Shown here in pieces: positions 8,401 through 17,539 of a DNA stretch of 64,000 nucleotides. The DNA is from Leptolyngbya sp. FACHB-261 (GTDB lineage Bacteria > Cyanobacteriota > Cyanobacteriia > FACHB-261): NCBI RefSeq assembly GCF_014696065.1, contig NZ_JACJPL010000027.1:62001-126000 (forward strand). The letters run 5' to 3'. The translations under genes were made by a program, and so were the position numbers. Positions within the stretch are counted from its first letter, which is position 1, and each line of letters opens with the position of its first letter. The notes under the pieces are model-generated. The model made no database searches, had not been told where the DNA came from, and saw only the letters and a program-made list of their open reading frames with translations.

Positions 8401-9414
8401 GTGCGTGTAGGCCCCTAAAGTGACTTCTCGCACACGTCCCAACAATTCCTCAAAACTAGGATTGCCAGCAAGGTGAAGCCGTAGCACTAAACTGTTGGCA
8501 AAGAAGCCAATCAACCCCTCAATTTCACTGCGATTGCGGTTGGCAATTGGTGAACCAACTGCAATATCTTCCTGCCCTGAATAGCGGCAGAGCAAAACCT
8601 GGAATGCAGCCAGCAGAGTCATGAACAGTGTCACGCCCATCCTCTGGGAAAGGGCTTCTAAGGCTTGGCTCAACGACTTGGGCAGAATCAGCCACTGCTG
8701 TTCACCCTGATAACTGGGGGCCGATGGCCGAGGTCGATCAGTCGGCAGGTTCAACCTGGAAACACCCTGCAATTGCTGGCGCCAGTAGACTAGCTGTTGC
8801 TCTAAAATCTCACCTTGTAACCATTGGTGTTGCCAATCGGCGAAGTCAGCATATTGCAGGGGTAGCTCCGGCAAAGGCGACGATTGCCCACGCACAAAGG
8901 CTGTATAGAGAGCCGTTAGTTCTCGGATTAAAATGCCACTGGACCAGCCATCAGCAACAATGTGGTGCATGTTCAGCAGCAGCACCTGATCGGCCTCGTC
9001 GAGTTGCAATAGGGTGACTCGTAACAAGGGGCCTTGAGCTAGCTGAAAGGGTCGTTGGCCTTCCTGTGTGGCTAAATGTTGAGCTTCTACCTCGCGTTCA
9101 GCTCTTGGCAACCGCCGCAGATCAATCACTGGCAAGGGCAGGCTCAAGCTGGGCGCAATTACTTGCATCAACTGGCCCTTTACCGGCACGAAAGTTGTGC
9201 GCAGCACTTCATGCCGACGCACGATTTCGTTAAAGGTTTGCTTCAAGGCCCTTTGATTTAGGGTGCCTACCAGACGAATTGCAGCAGGGACATTATAAAA
9301 GGGATGATTGGGAACTAGTTGATCAAGAAACCACAACCGTTGTTGTGCAAATGAGGCTGGAAATACGAAAACCTCCGCTTCTGACTCAGAAACTGCCAAG
9401 CTATCCCCAATCAT
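5404..9414 (-). CDS. NRPS module 4 (C-A-PCP-TE), terminating
   Basis: A 1336-residue termination module. The condensation domain (about 15-450) has the intact H-H-I-V-A-D-G motif. The adenylation domain (about 480-985) has L-I-Y-T-S-G-S-T-G. Its ten specificity positions read by eye are D-A-F-T-V-A-A-V-W-K, close to Phe/Tyr-type codes (for example DAWTVAAVCK) but not an exact known match. The carrier domain has L-G-G-D-S-L (about 1045). The thioesterase (about 1085-1330) has the nucleophile motif G-Y-S-F-G-G, an Asp in L-L-D-T-P and a His in P-G-N-H. The start overlaps the previous stop as ATGA. It lacks an N-methyltransferase and an epimerase. It should add the fourth residue and release the peptide by hydrolysis or cyclisation. 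Confidence 0.93.
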   Translation of the reverse strand: MIGDSLAVSESEAEVFVFPASFAQQRLWFLDQLVPNHPFYNVPAAIRLVGTLNQRALKQTFNEIVRRHEVLRTTFVPVKGQLMQVIAPSLSLPLPVIDLRRLPRAEREVEAQHLATQEGQRPFQLAQGPLLRVTLLQLDEADQVLLLNMHHIVADGWSSGILIRELTALYTAFVRGQSSPLPELPLQYADFADWQHQWLQGEILEQQLVYWRQQLQGVSRLNLPTDRPRPSAPSYQGEQQWLILPKSLSQALEALSQRMGVTLFMTLLAAFQVLLCRYSGQEDIAVGSPIANRNRSEIEGLIGFFANSLVLRLHLAGNPSFEELLGRVREVTLGAYTHQDLPFEKLVEALQPERDLSSNPLFQVVFALQNAPLEGLDLLDLKLSPFSFENKTARFDLELHLWDYPEGLRGKIVYSTDLFEASTISRLLGHFQVLLEGIVRDPKQRLLSLPILTLAEQQILLGWNQTQANYHKETCVRCCIHQVFEAQVDRAPNATALLSKNGPLTYRELNHRANRLAHYLQQLGVGPDVLVGLYLERSVQAVVALLAILKAGGAYVPLDPTYPQARLEFMLQDAEVSILLTQEHLLRRLPEYSGQAVCLDLLESKLTLQIQENPTSPVTGNNLAYLIYTSGSTGRPKGVLIQHQGLCNLAKAQIQFNLQPHHRILQFASLSFDASVFELVMALCSGATLCLPAPETLRDIAGLTECLQAWRITNLTAPPALLSVLPAEDLPMLQTVVSAGEACSAQLAQQWSLGREFFNAYGPTEATVWAAIEQFNDQSNNQLSNDTTPTLGRPIANTEIYVLNAQLQPVPIGVTGDLYIGGEGLARGYLNRPDLTAERFLPHPFSSKPGARLYKTGDLARYQADGRLVFLGRVDQQVKLRGYRIELGEIETRLNQHPKVQQAIVVACEENSGRRLIAYIVLQPGQELNKAELQAWSRKMLPVYMLPSAFVFLSTLPLTSAGKIDRQALSVANPARFESEKNWVAPRTPTEAKLTQIWAEVLKIERISVRDNFFELGGDSLTAMRLIAQVNQQFEQPLSLSTFFLKPTVEELAKAVTQAGPSTWSPLVPLQAEGAQSEGAKPPFFCVHPVLGMIFPYYELSLHLGKKQPFYGLQPLGLSGETPQSRIEDMASYYIEALRKIQPQGPYYLGGYSFGGLVAFEMAQQFWRQGQQVALLALLDTPVPAKRNQPGVFQVFKFLFATVAPFAWRFLLDYLHLIRAPGKKQKSKANLIPNESKRRILNELTIAPMLKVFRANSQAALAYQPQVYPGRIALFRTSDQDPQARRDPTLGWGQLALEGVKVYSVPGNHLSLLRKPQVQVLAQQLQECLEKAQLEP

Positions 9415-12400
9415 TGATGTTTGCTTTCTTGCAGGGAGGACAGTTTCATACGACGAGCCTCCCGAGAAACAGGCACTAGAGCTGGCGTTTGGCTGATCAC
9501 AGCACTGTTTTTAAGAGACTCGATTTCCTGGGATAACTGTGCGATGGTTGGAGCCTCAAATAACGTGAGCAGAGGAAGCTCCACCTGTAGAGCATCCCGC
9601 AACCGAGACACTAACTGTGTTGCTAGTAGCGAATGCCCTCCCAGCGCAAAGAAATTGTCGTGGATGCCCACCTGTCCTCGCCCCAAAACCTCTGCCCACA
9701 ACTGAACTAACACTGTTTCCAGTTCGCTTCTTGGCCCTTGCGCTGTCCCAGCTCTGCCTGTCAGCCCACTTTCCGGCCTAGGCAAAGCTGCCCGGTTCAC
9801 TTTGCCATTGGCGTTCAACGGTAGCTTCTTCAGCACCACCCACTCGGTCGGCAGCATGTACTCCGGCACGCGCTCGGCCAATTGCTGCTGCACCTGACGC
9901 ACCACTGCCCGGCTCAGTTTGCCTTGCAAAGGATTGTTCGTGTATCTCCTTTGCGGCCCTAAAGCTGTAGATACTAGCGTGGGCCAAACCGGATTCACGC
10001 CCTGCTTCACCAAGATCACGTCATAACTGCCATCTTGCCCAGCCGCCCAGCTCACCTGTACCTCGTAGCCCAGTTCCTTGCCCAAATCCCACCAGACCTG
10101 CGGCTCTATGCCTTGCCCCCGCAATCTCTGCACGGCCTCGCGCATCTGCCCAGCAGTTGCCGGTCCCTGGGCACTCGCTAGCCAGGTAGCCACCTGCACC
10201 GCTGCCAAGACTCGGGCGTTCGGCACCCCTCGAATTGCAACTTGGGGCAGTGACTGCACCAACTGCTGACGCACTTGCTCCAGAGTCAACTGCTGCTGCG
10301 CCCACTCTTGCCATATGGGGCCTGCGTCAGCAGGGGGACTTGCCTTAGCCGGAGTGCCGATATGCAGCAGCACATCATAGCGGAACTGGCTCAGCTCGTT
10401 GTGATGCCATCCCCGCTCTAGCTGCACCTCCACTCGCTCCACCCGCTCCCACTGCTCACCCAACCAACTAAACAAGTCTGGGTCTACCAACAGCTCCGCT
10501 TCCTCAAACACCTCCCGTTCCACTCGCTGCTGCAACTGCTCTCGGCTCATTGAGGCTGGCGCTTGCTCCAACTGCACCCACGACTGAAAAGCCTCCAGCA
10601 GTGGCAGGCTCCTCACATCGCCCACAAACACTATCCCTCCCTCGGCTGTCGCTGCCACTGCTCCTGACAGCACCTCCAGCAGATACTCCTGGCTGGGGAA
10701 ATACTGCACTACGGAGTTGAGAATCACAGCATCAAAGCGCCCTGCCTCTATCCCCTCGAACTCGTGCGCTAGCCGGTTCAGCAACTTCACTTGCTCCAGC
10801 CCTCGCAGCTCCAACCGCTGCTGCACGTACTCCAGGCTCTGCTGCGAGAAGTCCGTCCCCCAATACTCTCGGCTCTGCGGCGCTAGCTCGAACAGCAGCA
10901 GACCGGTGCCGCAGCCGAGCTCCAACACTCGCTCCAGCTTGTGCTGACGCAACCGCTCCACTCGGTCTTCCAGCCACTGCTGCATCTGAGCCAGGGGAAT
11001 GGTCTCGCCACTGCTGCTGTTCCAGCCGATGAAGTTGTGCTCTGATTCTGTCGCTGGGGTGAGGGGGCTGGCTTGTGCCTGCTCGTAGACCTGCTCGTAC
11101 AACTGCTGCCACTGCTGGAGTTGCGCCTGGCTCTGGTCCTGATTCTGGTTGAGCGGGTCGAGGTGCAAGCTCAAGTAGGCCACCAACTGCGGCTGACCGG
11201 GCTGGTCTTCGCGCAGCAGTACAGCGGCCTCTCGCACGGCTGACCCTTGCCCTGCCCCTTGCCCTGCCTGCTCCCCTAAATTTTGCAGGAGAAGGCTCTC
11301 CAGTTCACCCGTCTCAATCCGATAGCCCCGCAGCTTCACTTGCTGATCCAGCCGACCGAGGAATTGCAGGCTGCCATCTGGCTGGTAGCAACAGCAGTCG
11401 CCGCTGCGATAGAGGCGAGCGCCGGGTGAGCGGCTGAAGGGGTGAGGGACAAAGCGCTCTGCTGTGAGGTCGGGGCGGTTAAGGTAGCCACGAGCGAGGC
11501 CAGACCCTGCGATGCACAATTCTCCTGGCACGCCTATGGGGACTGGCTGCAACTGCTCATCCAGCACATACACCTCAACATTGCTAATGGGATGACCTAA
11601 TGAAGGGCTTAGCGAAGGGTTGGCAGAGGCCATCTCACTAACAGGAACTAAACCCGAGGTTGTCACTACGGTATTTTCAGTAGGGCCGTAGTTATTGATC
11701 AAGGCAAAAGGTTGGCGAACTTGAGGATATTGATGCAGTTTGTCGCCGCCGGTTAGCAACGTTCGCAAAGCAGCTTGCTCAGGCCAAGCTAAAGTCAGCA
11801 TTTGTTCTGCCAAAGGAGTCGGCAAGAAGCTAATGGTAATGGCATTATCTAGTAGCCAATCGCGCAATTTCTCTGGTGACAGACGAGTTTCCTGATCCGG
11901 CAAGTAAATGCTGGCTCCAGCTGCAAGATAAGGCCAGATTTCCCAGGCGCAGGCATCAAACGCTGTTCCAGCTAACTGAGTGGCTCGGTCGTGAGGCGAA
12001 ACAGCAAAAGTTTGCTGGTGCCAAGAGACTAGATTTAACAAGCCTTGGTGGCAAACCTCAACCCCTTTAGGCTGACCCGTTGAGCCAGAAGTGTAGATGA
12101 CGTAAGCAAGATTATCGAGAGTGATAGAACTCGCAGGATTTGCTTCACTCTGCTGTGTGATCATGCTCCAATCTAGATCCAAATTAATCACTTTTACCGG
12201 CTGTTTAGCCGGTTCAGTCAATAGTTTGGCGAAGGTTTCAGCCCAGCGATCCTGCGTGAGCAAGACAGCAACCTGGGCATCCTGAAGCATAGAATTTAGA
12301 CGCTTTTCAGGATGAGTTGGGTCAAGAGGCACATAGGCCCCACCTGCTTTGAGAACCCCGAGCCAGACAGCAACCATTTCTAAGGAGCGATCCATACAGA

Positions 12401-14192
12401 TGCCCACTAAGCTCTCTGGACCAACGCCCAAGCCCTGTAGATAATGGGCAATTTGATTACTCTGATTATTGAGTTGCTGATAGGTTAGAGAGCGATTTTG
12501 ACTGGCAACTGCAATTGCTTCAGGAGTGCGCCTAGCCTGCGCCTCGAATAAGCAGTGAACGCAGTCATTTTGGAGATAGTTTTTCTGTGTATTGTTCCAT
12601 TCGACCAGCAGTTGCTGCCGCTCGGTGGCCGTTAACAGAGGCAGATCCAAAAGACGTTGTTGCGGATCGGTGACAATACCCAGCAATAAGGTTTGAAAGT
12701 GGCCGATTAGCCGAGTAATAGTGCTGGCATCGAACAGATCGGTACTGTAGACCAACATGCCCCTTAGCCCTTGCCAATCCTCTCCCCATAAGCCATTGAA
12801 TCCCTCGGAGCGCTCCCACAAATGCAGTTCTAAATCGAAGCGAGTTGTATCTGTCTGGGGCTGAATTGGACTGAGGGTTAGACCTGGCAATTTCAGAGCT
12901 TGCATGGGCGCATTCTGTAGCGCAAATACCACTTGAAACAGCGGGTTACGGCTTAGATCCCGCTCCGGCTGCAACTCCTCCACCAACTTCTCAAACGGTA
13001 AGTCCTGGTGGGCATAGGCCCCTAATGCTACCTCCCGCACTCGCTCCAACAACGCCTCAAAGCTAGGATTACCCGCAAGGTCCACTCGCAGCACTAGGCT
13101 ATTGACGAAGAAGCCAATGAGTCCTTCAATCTCACTGCGATTGCGATTAGCAATGGGGCAACCGACAGCAACGTCACTCTGTTGCGTGTAGCGATATAGC
13201 AGGATCTGAAATGCAGCCAGCAGGGTCATGAACAGAGTCACCCCCGCTTTCTGCGATAGCGCCTCTAAAGCAATAGTTAAGCTCTGGGATAGTTCTATCG
13301 CCTGAGTTGCGCCTTGATAACTCTGAACAGCTGGACGTGGCCGATCGGCCGGTAGATTCAGGGCAGGCAGATTATCTAATTGTTGTCGCCAATAGGCCAA
13401 CTGATTGTCTAGAACTTCACCGTGCAACCACTGCCGTTGCCAACAGGCAAAGTCAGCATATTGAAGGGGTAATTCCGGTAAAGGTGAGGCTTGCTGGTCC
13501 GCAAAGGCTGGATATAAGGTCGCCAACTCACGGATAAGCACCCCGAATGACCAGCCATCCGAGACAATATGATGCATGTTCAGCAACAGCACATGCTCTG
13601 TTGCCTTGAGCTGTAACAGGGCGGCTCGAAACAGTGGTCCCTGAACCAAATCAAATGGGCGTTGTGCGTCTGCGGCAGCTAATTTTTGGACCTCAGTTTC
13701 CTGCTCAAGAGCCGGTAATTGCTGCAAATCGATCACCGGTAAAGGCACATTCCAGTTATCAGAAATGACTTGAATGGGTTGCCCCGCTTGCAACGCAAAG
13801 GTAGTCCGCAAAGACTCGTGGCGACGCGCGATTTCGCTAAATGTTTTTGCTAATGCAGAGCGGTTCAGTAAGCCAGTTAAACGCACAGCGGCAGGCATAT
13901 TGTAAAAGGCATTGCCTGGTGCTAACTGGTTGAGGAACCACAGCCGTTGTTGCGCAAAAGAAAGCGGCAGATTTTTGCCACGCCGGTCAACCTTCGAGCT
14001 AAGAGAGGTCGCATTTAAATCAACGCTAGCATTACTAATAAATGCAATGATTTCAGCTTTGCGAGCACCTAACTCAGCTCGAAGCTGTGGCGTGAGAACA
14101 CCCTCAGGCGCATTGCAACGTAACCGCTCGCCCTCAACCAGAATTTGCACATCTAAACTGCGCAGGTAAGTTAAAAATTCAACGGTCTTCAA
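9411..14192 (-). CDS. NRPS module 3 (TubC-type dock-C-A-NMT-PCP), predicted N-methyl-Leu
   Basis: A 1593-residue elongation module. Residues 1-55 match a TubC-like N-terminal docking domain (V-E-F-L-x-Y-L-R-S-L, L-R-C-N-A-P-x-G-V-L-T, R-K-A-E-I-I). Next come a condensation domain with H-H-I-V-S-D-G, and an adenylation domain whose ten specificity positions read D-A-W-F-L-G-N-V-V-K, the standard Leu code. An N-methyltransferase (L-E-L-G-C-G-T-G-L-L) is inserted between late A-domain motifs, then N-A-N-G-K and a carrier domain (L-G-G-H-S-L). TTG is used as start and overlaps the stop of the upstream gene; the complete docking domain supports it. A 1,024-base block covering the methyltransferase is nearly identical to one in module 1. 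Confidence 0.94.
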   Translation of the reverse strand: MKTVEFLTYLRSLDVQILVEGERLRCNAPEGVLTPQLRAELGARKAEIIAFISNASVDLNATSLSSKVDRRGKNLPLSFAQQRLWFLNQLAPGNAFYNMPAAVRLTGLLNRSALAKTFSEIARRHESLRTTFALQAGQPIQVISDNWNVPLPVIDLQQLPALEQETEVQKLAAADAQRPFDLVQGPLFRAALLQLKATEHVLLLNMHHIVSDGWSFGVLIRELATLYPAFADQQASPLPELPLQYADFACWQRQWLHGEVLDNQLAYWRQQLDNLPALNLPADRPRPAVQSYQGATQAIELSQSLTIALEALSQKAGVTLFMTLLAAFQILLYRYTQQSDVAVGCPIANRNRSEIEGLIGFFVNSLVLRVDLAGNPSFEALLERVREVALGAYAHQDLPFEKLVEELQPERDLSRNPLFQVVFALQNAPMQALKLPGLTLSPIQPQTDTTRFDLELHLWERSEGFNGLWGEDWQGLRGMLVYSTDLFDASTITRLIGHFQTLLLGIVTDPQQRLLDLPLLTATERQQLLVEWNNTQKNYLQNDCVHCLFEAQARRTPEAIAVASQNRSLTYQQLNNQSNQIAHYLQGLGVGPESLVGICMDRSLEMVAVWLGVLKAGGAYVPLDPTHPEKRLNSMLQDAQVAVLLTQDRWAETFAKLLTEPAKQPVKVINLDLDWSMITQQSEANPASSITLDNLAYVIYTSGSTGQPKGVEVCHQGLLNLVSWHQQTFAVSPHDRATQLAGTAFDACAWEIWPYLAAGASIYLPDQETRLSPEKLRDWLLDNAITISFLPTPLAEQMLTLAWPEQAALRTLLTGGDKLHQYPQVRQPFALINNYGPTENTVVTTSGLVPVSEMASANPSLSPSLGHPISNVEVYVLDEQLQPVPIGVPGELCIAGSGLARGYLNRPDLTAERFVPHPFSRSPGARLYRSGDCCCYQPDGSLQFLGRLDQQVKLRGYRIETGELESLLLQNLGEQAGQGAGQGSAVREAAVLLREDQPGQPQLVAYLSLHLDPLNQNQDQSQAQLQQWQQLYEQVYEQAQASPLTPATESEHNFIGWNSSSGETIPLAQMQQWLEDRVERLRQHKLERVLELGCGTGLLLFELAPQSREYWGTDFSQQSLEYVQQRLELRGLEQVKLLNRLAHEFEGIEAGRFDAVILNSVVQYFPSQEYLLEVLSGAVAATAEGGIVFVGDVRSLPLLEAFQSWVQLEQAPASMSREQLQQRVEREVFEEAELLVDPDLFSWLGEQWERVERVEVQLERGWHHNELSQFRYDVLLHIGTPAKASPPADAGPIWQEWAQQQLTLEQVRQQLVQSLPQVAIRGVPNARVLAAVQVATWLASAQGPATAGQMREAVQRLRGQGIEPQVWWDLGKELGYEVQVSWAAGQDGSYDVILVKQGVNPVWPTLVSTALGPQRRYTNNPLQGKLSRAVVRQVQQQLAERVPEYMLPTEWVVLKKLPLNANGKVNRAALPRPESGLTGRAGTAQGPRSELETVLVQLWAEVLGRGQVGIHDNFFALGGHSLLATQLVSRLRDALQVELPLLTLFEAPTIAQLSQEIESLKNSAVISQTPALVPVSREARRMKLSSLQESKHQ
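10367..11390. repeat. Methyltransferase block, copy in NRPS module 3
   Basis: This 1,024-base block aligns without any insertion or deletion to 18451-19474 (constant offset 8,084). I count about two dozen mismatches by eye, near 98% identity, and long runs are identical. It spans the end of the A domain and most of the inserted N-methyltransferase. Flanking adenylation sequence is much more diverged, so the block marks a recent duplication or gene conversion. Confidence 0.9.
12883..13240. repeat. Condensation-domain block, copy in NRPS module 3
   Basis: 358 bases aligning without gaps to 16344-16701 (offset 3,461), with about 8 mismatches counted by eye. It encodes the C-domain region with P-I-A-N-R-N-R-S-E-I-E-G-L-I-G-F-F and the following E-R-D-L-S-R-N-P-L-F-Q. 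The matching region of module 4 is visibly more diverged. Confidence 0.88.
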
Positions 14193-17100
14193 AACTCTAT
14201 CTCCTCCCGAGCCTCGGTCGCAGTCTTTGCCACTGCCTCATCAGGCTGACCTCCTCTGAAGGCCCATCCCACTGTCTCGACATAATTCGCTAGACCGGCA
14301 ACACTGGGTGCCTCGAATAAAGTGAGAACCGGCACTTCTACGCCAAGCGCATTGCGCACCCGCGAGATCAGTTGAGTTGCTAGCAGTGAATGCCCCCCTA
14401 ACTCGAAAAAATTGTCATAGATACCAATTTGTTTCTGTTCTAAAACTTCTGCCCAGAGGTTGACTAATATCACCTCAATTGCCGTGCGAGGGGCAACATA
14501 CTCGCTCTGCCTTTCCTGGCGAGATGCAGGTGCTGGTAGAACACGACGGTCTACTTTGCCATTCGGTGTTAGCGGCAACGCCTCCAGCACCACTAAGGCT
14601 GAGGGAAGCATGTATTCCGGCAGTTTTTCCTTGAGCCAATGACGTAGGTTTGGGTAGGTTAAAGTCTGTCCCTGTTTTGACACAGTATTTGGCACAAGAT
14701 AAGCAACTAGTTGTTTGCTTTTAGAGGTGTCTCCGCGAAGCATGACAACCACCGCCTGTACCTCTGGATGTTGAGCTAAAACTGCCTCAATTTCTGCTGG
14801 CTCTACGCGGAATCCCCGCACCTTAACCTGGGTGTCCAGGCGACCTAGAAACTCCAGATTGCCATCTGGTTGGCAGCGGGCCAAATCGCCAGTTCTGTAG
14901 AGACGGGCTCCCGGCACTGAGCTAAACGGATTGGGAATAAAACAGGCGGCCGTCAGCTCAGGTTGATTCAGATAGCCACGAGCCAGGCCATCACCCCCGA
15001 TGTAAACTTCTCCTGGAATTCCAATAGGAACCAGTTGCAGTTGAGTATCGAGAATATAAATTTGGGTGTTGGCAACAGGCTGACCAATGGGTATGGAGCT
15101 AGCGCCTGATAAGGACTCAGGCAGCTTGTACCAGGACGAAAAAGTTGTGCCTTCGGTTGGCCCGTAAAGATGCAATAGCTGCTGAGGTGAGCCACTCTCT
15201 AATACTGACTGCATCCAGCTAGAATCAGTCACCTCACCGCCAAAAAGCAAACAGCGGACCGAAGCAAAAGCCTCAGGCACGATACTTGCAAGCTGCTTAA
15301 ATAAAGCGGTTGTCAAGAACAGGACACTGATTTGCCGTTGACGAATTTGAGCTGCAAAAGTTTGAGGTGAGAGAAGCGTTTCCCTACGCAAACCAATGAG
15401 CTGAGCTCCATGCAGCAACGCAGCCCAAATCTCGAAAATTGCTGCATCAAAAGAGGTATTCGCAGCTTGAACTACCCTGTCAGAAGCTTTGAGCTGAATG
15501 TAATTGCTATTCAACACCAGACGAGTGATCGCCTGATGAGCAATCGCCACTCCTTTAGGCTGTCCTGTGGAGCCAGAAGTGTAGAGAATGTAGGCAAGAT
15601 TGTGAGCCGTAACAGAGCTGAGCAGGTTGCCATTATCCTGTTGGGCGATCGCTGTGCAGTTGTCTAAGCAGATGACTAAAGCCTCAGGTCTGCCCAGATA
15701 TTCAAGCCAGCGGTTTTGGGTGAGTAGTACAGACGGCCGAGCATCTTGAAGCATAAACTTCAAGCGCTCTTGCGGATAGCTAGGATCCAAGGGCAAATAG
15801 GTACCACCTGCTTTGAGGATGGCCAATAACCCAATCACCATCTGCATTGATTGCTCTAGGCAAAGGCCAACTGGCACTTCTGGAGCAACGCCTAGACGTT
15901 GTAGGTAGTGAGCTAATTGGTTAACCCTACAATTCAGTTCTTGGTAGGTAAGTTGTCCATCCTCAAAAGCAACAGCTACTGCGTCAGGAGTGCGTGCAAC
16001 CTGGGCTTCGAATAAATGATGAACACAACTTTCTTGGGGATAATCAGTCTGTGTGTTATTCCATTCAATTAGAATTTGTTGCTGTTCAGCTAGTGTCAGT
16101 AGTGATAATTCCAGCAAGCGTTGTTGCGGATTAGCAACGATACTCTCCAGCAGAGTTTTAAAGTTTTGTAATAAGCGGCGGATAGTGCTGGCGTCGAAGA
16201 GATCAGTGCTGTAAATCAACATGCCCCTCAGCCCCTCTGAGGGTCTACCCCAAAGCCCGCTTAGCGCCTCTGAGCCTTCCCAAAGAAACTCTAGATCGAA
16301 GCGAACTGTCCTCACTTCTAGCGGTAGAGGACTTAGAGTTAAACCTGGCAATTTCAGGGCTTGCATGGGCGCATTCTGCAGCGCAAATACCACTTGAAAC
16401 AGCGGGTTACGGCTTAGATCCCGCTCCGGCTGCAACTCCTCCACTAGCTTCTCAAACGGTAAGTCCTGGTGGGCATAGGCCCCTAATGCTACCTCCCGCA
16501 CTCGCTCCAACAACGCCTCAAAGCTAGGATTACCCGCAAGGTCTACTCGCAGCACTAGGCTATTGACGAAGAAGCCAATGAGTCCTTCAATCTCACTGCG
16601 ATTGCGATTAGCAATGGGGCAGCCGACAGCTACGTCACTCTGTTGCGTGTAGCGATATAGCAGGATCTGAAATGCAGCCAGCAGGGTCATGAACAGGGTC
16701 ACCCCACCCTTCTGTGATAGCGCTTCTAAAGCCGCTGTTAAATCCTGAGGCAAATCTAAGATTTCTGAAGCCCCACGATGGGTCTGTGTAGCCGGACGGG
16801 GCCGATCGGTAGGCAGGTTGAGGGCCGAAAGACCGCTGAGTTGTTGTCGCCAATAGGTCAGCTGATCGTCCAGGATTTCGCCCTGCAACCACTGCCGTTG
16901 CCAGCAGGCAAAATCAGCGTATTGCAGAGGTAATTCGGGTAGAGGCGAGGCTTGCTGATTCGCAAAGGCAGTATAAAGAATTTCTAGCTCCTGAACCAGC
17001 ACACCAATTGACCATTCATCGGAAACAATATGATGCAGGGTCAGTAAAAGTAGGTGTTCTGTCTCTCCTAATCGCAACAGCTTCAAGCGCAACAAAGGGC

Positions 17101-17524
17101 CTTGAGTGAGATCAAAGGAAGATTGTGCTTCAGCCGCAGCTAGCTCTTGGCATTGGACCTCTTGCTCGTTGGAATTCAACGATTGTAAATCAATGACTGG
17201 CAGGGGTAGATTCACCTCTGGCGCAACCACCTGCATCAATTGCTCGTTTACCAAAGTAAAGCTTGTGCGCAGCACTTCATGACGGCGCACAATTTCATTG
17301 AACACCTGATGCAGGGCAGCAACATTTAGTGAACCGCTCAAGCGCAGTGCAGCAGGCATGTTGTAGAAGGGATTGCCAGGCGCAACTTGATTGAGAAACC
17401 ACAGGCGCTGTTGAGCAAATGAAGCAGGAAAAACAAATACTTCTTCCTGACGCTCAACTGAGTCGAGCAACTCCGAACCGTTCCCTAAAGCTGAGAAGGA
17501 ATGCTTAGAAAGAAACTGGGTCAT
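14189..17524 (-). CDS. NRPS module 2 (C-A-PCP), predicted Ile/Val
   Basis: A 1111-residue elongation module. The condensation motif reads H-H-I-V-S-D-E instead of the usual H-H-x-x-x-D-G; the catalytic second His is kept. The adenylation specificity positions read D-A-F-F-L-G-L-T-F-K, resembling codes for Ile or Val in cyanobacterial synthetases (for example DAFFLGVTFK). The carrier domain has L-G-G-H-S-L. The C-terminus ends in a short acidic tail A-R-E-E-I-E-F, very like the E-R-E-E-V-E-F tail of module 1, which may be a docking peptide. The ATG start lies 15 bases after module 1 ends and is preceded by purine-rich AGGAAAAGGGAA. No tailoring domain is present. Confidence 0.93.
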   Translation of the reverse strand: MTQFLSKHSFSALGNGSELLDSVERQEEVFVFPASFAQQRLWFLNQVAPGNPFYNMPAALRLSGSLNVAALHQVFNEIVRRHEVLRTSFTLVNEQLMQVVAPEVNLPLPVIDLQSLNSNEQEVQCQELAAAEAQSSFDLTQGPLLRLKLLRLGETEHLLLLTLHHIVSDEWSIGVLVQELEILYTAFANQQASPLPELPLQYADFACWQRQWLQGEILDDQLTYWRQQLSGLSALNLPTDRPRPATQTHRGASEILDLPQDLTAALEALSQKGGVTLFMTLLAAFQILLYRYTQQSDVAVGCPIANRNRSEIEGLIGFFVNSLVLRVDLAGNPSFEALLERVREVALGAYAHQDLPFEKLVEELQPERDLSRNPLFQVVFALQNAPMQALKLPGLTLSPLPLEVRTVRFDLEFLWEGSEALSGLWGRPSEGLRGMLIYSTDLFDASTIRRLLQNFKTLLESIVANPQQRLLELSLLTLAEQQQILIEWNNTQTDYPQESCVHHLFEAQVARTPDAVAVAFEDGQLTYQELNCRVNQLAHYLQRLGVAPEVPVGLCLEQSMQMVIGLLAILKAGGTYLPLDPSYPQERLKFMLQDARPSVLLTQNRWLEYLGRPEALVICLDNCTAIAQQDNGNLLSSVTAHNLAYILYTSGSTGQPKGVAIAHQAITRLVLNSNYIQLKASDRVVQAANTSFDAAIFEIWAALLHGAQLIGLRRETLLSPQTFAAQIRQRQISVLFLTTALFKQLASIVPEAFASVRCLLFGGEVTDSSWMQSVLESGSPQQLLHLYGPTEGTTFSSWYKLPESLSGASSIPIGQPVANTQIYILDTQLQLVPIGIPGEVYIGGDGLARGYLNQPELTAACFIPNPFSSVPGARLYRTGDLARCQPDGNLEFLGRLDTQVKVRGFRVEPAEIEAVLAQHPEVQAVVVMLRGDTSKSKQLVAYLVPNTVSKQGQTLTYPNLRHWLKEKLPEYMLPSALVVLEALPLTPNGKVDRRVLPAPASRQERQSEYVAPRTAIEVILVNLWAEVLEQKQIGIYDNFFELGGHSLLATQLISRVRNALGVEVPVLTLFEAPSVAGLANYVETVGWAFRGGQPDEAVAKTATEAREEIEF
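16344..16701. repeat. Condensation-domain block, copy in NRPS module 2
   Basis: Partner of the block at 12883-13240, in the same orientation. The flanking parts of the two condensation domains, including the active-site motif, differ, so only this segment was copied or converted recently. Confidence 0.88.
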
Positions 17525-17539
17525 TTCCCTTTTCCTGTT

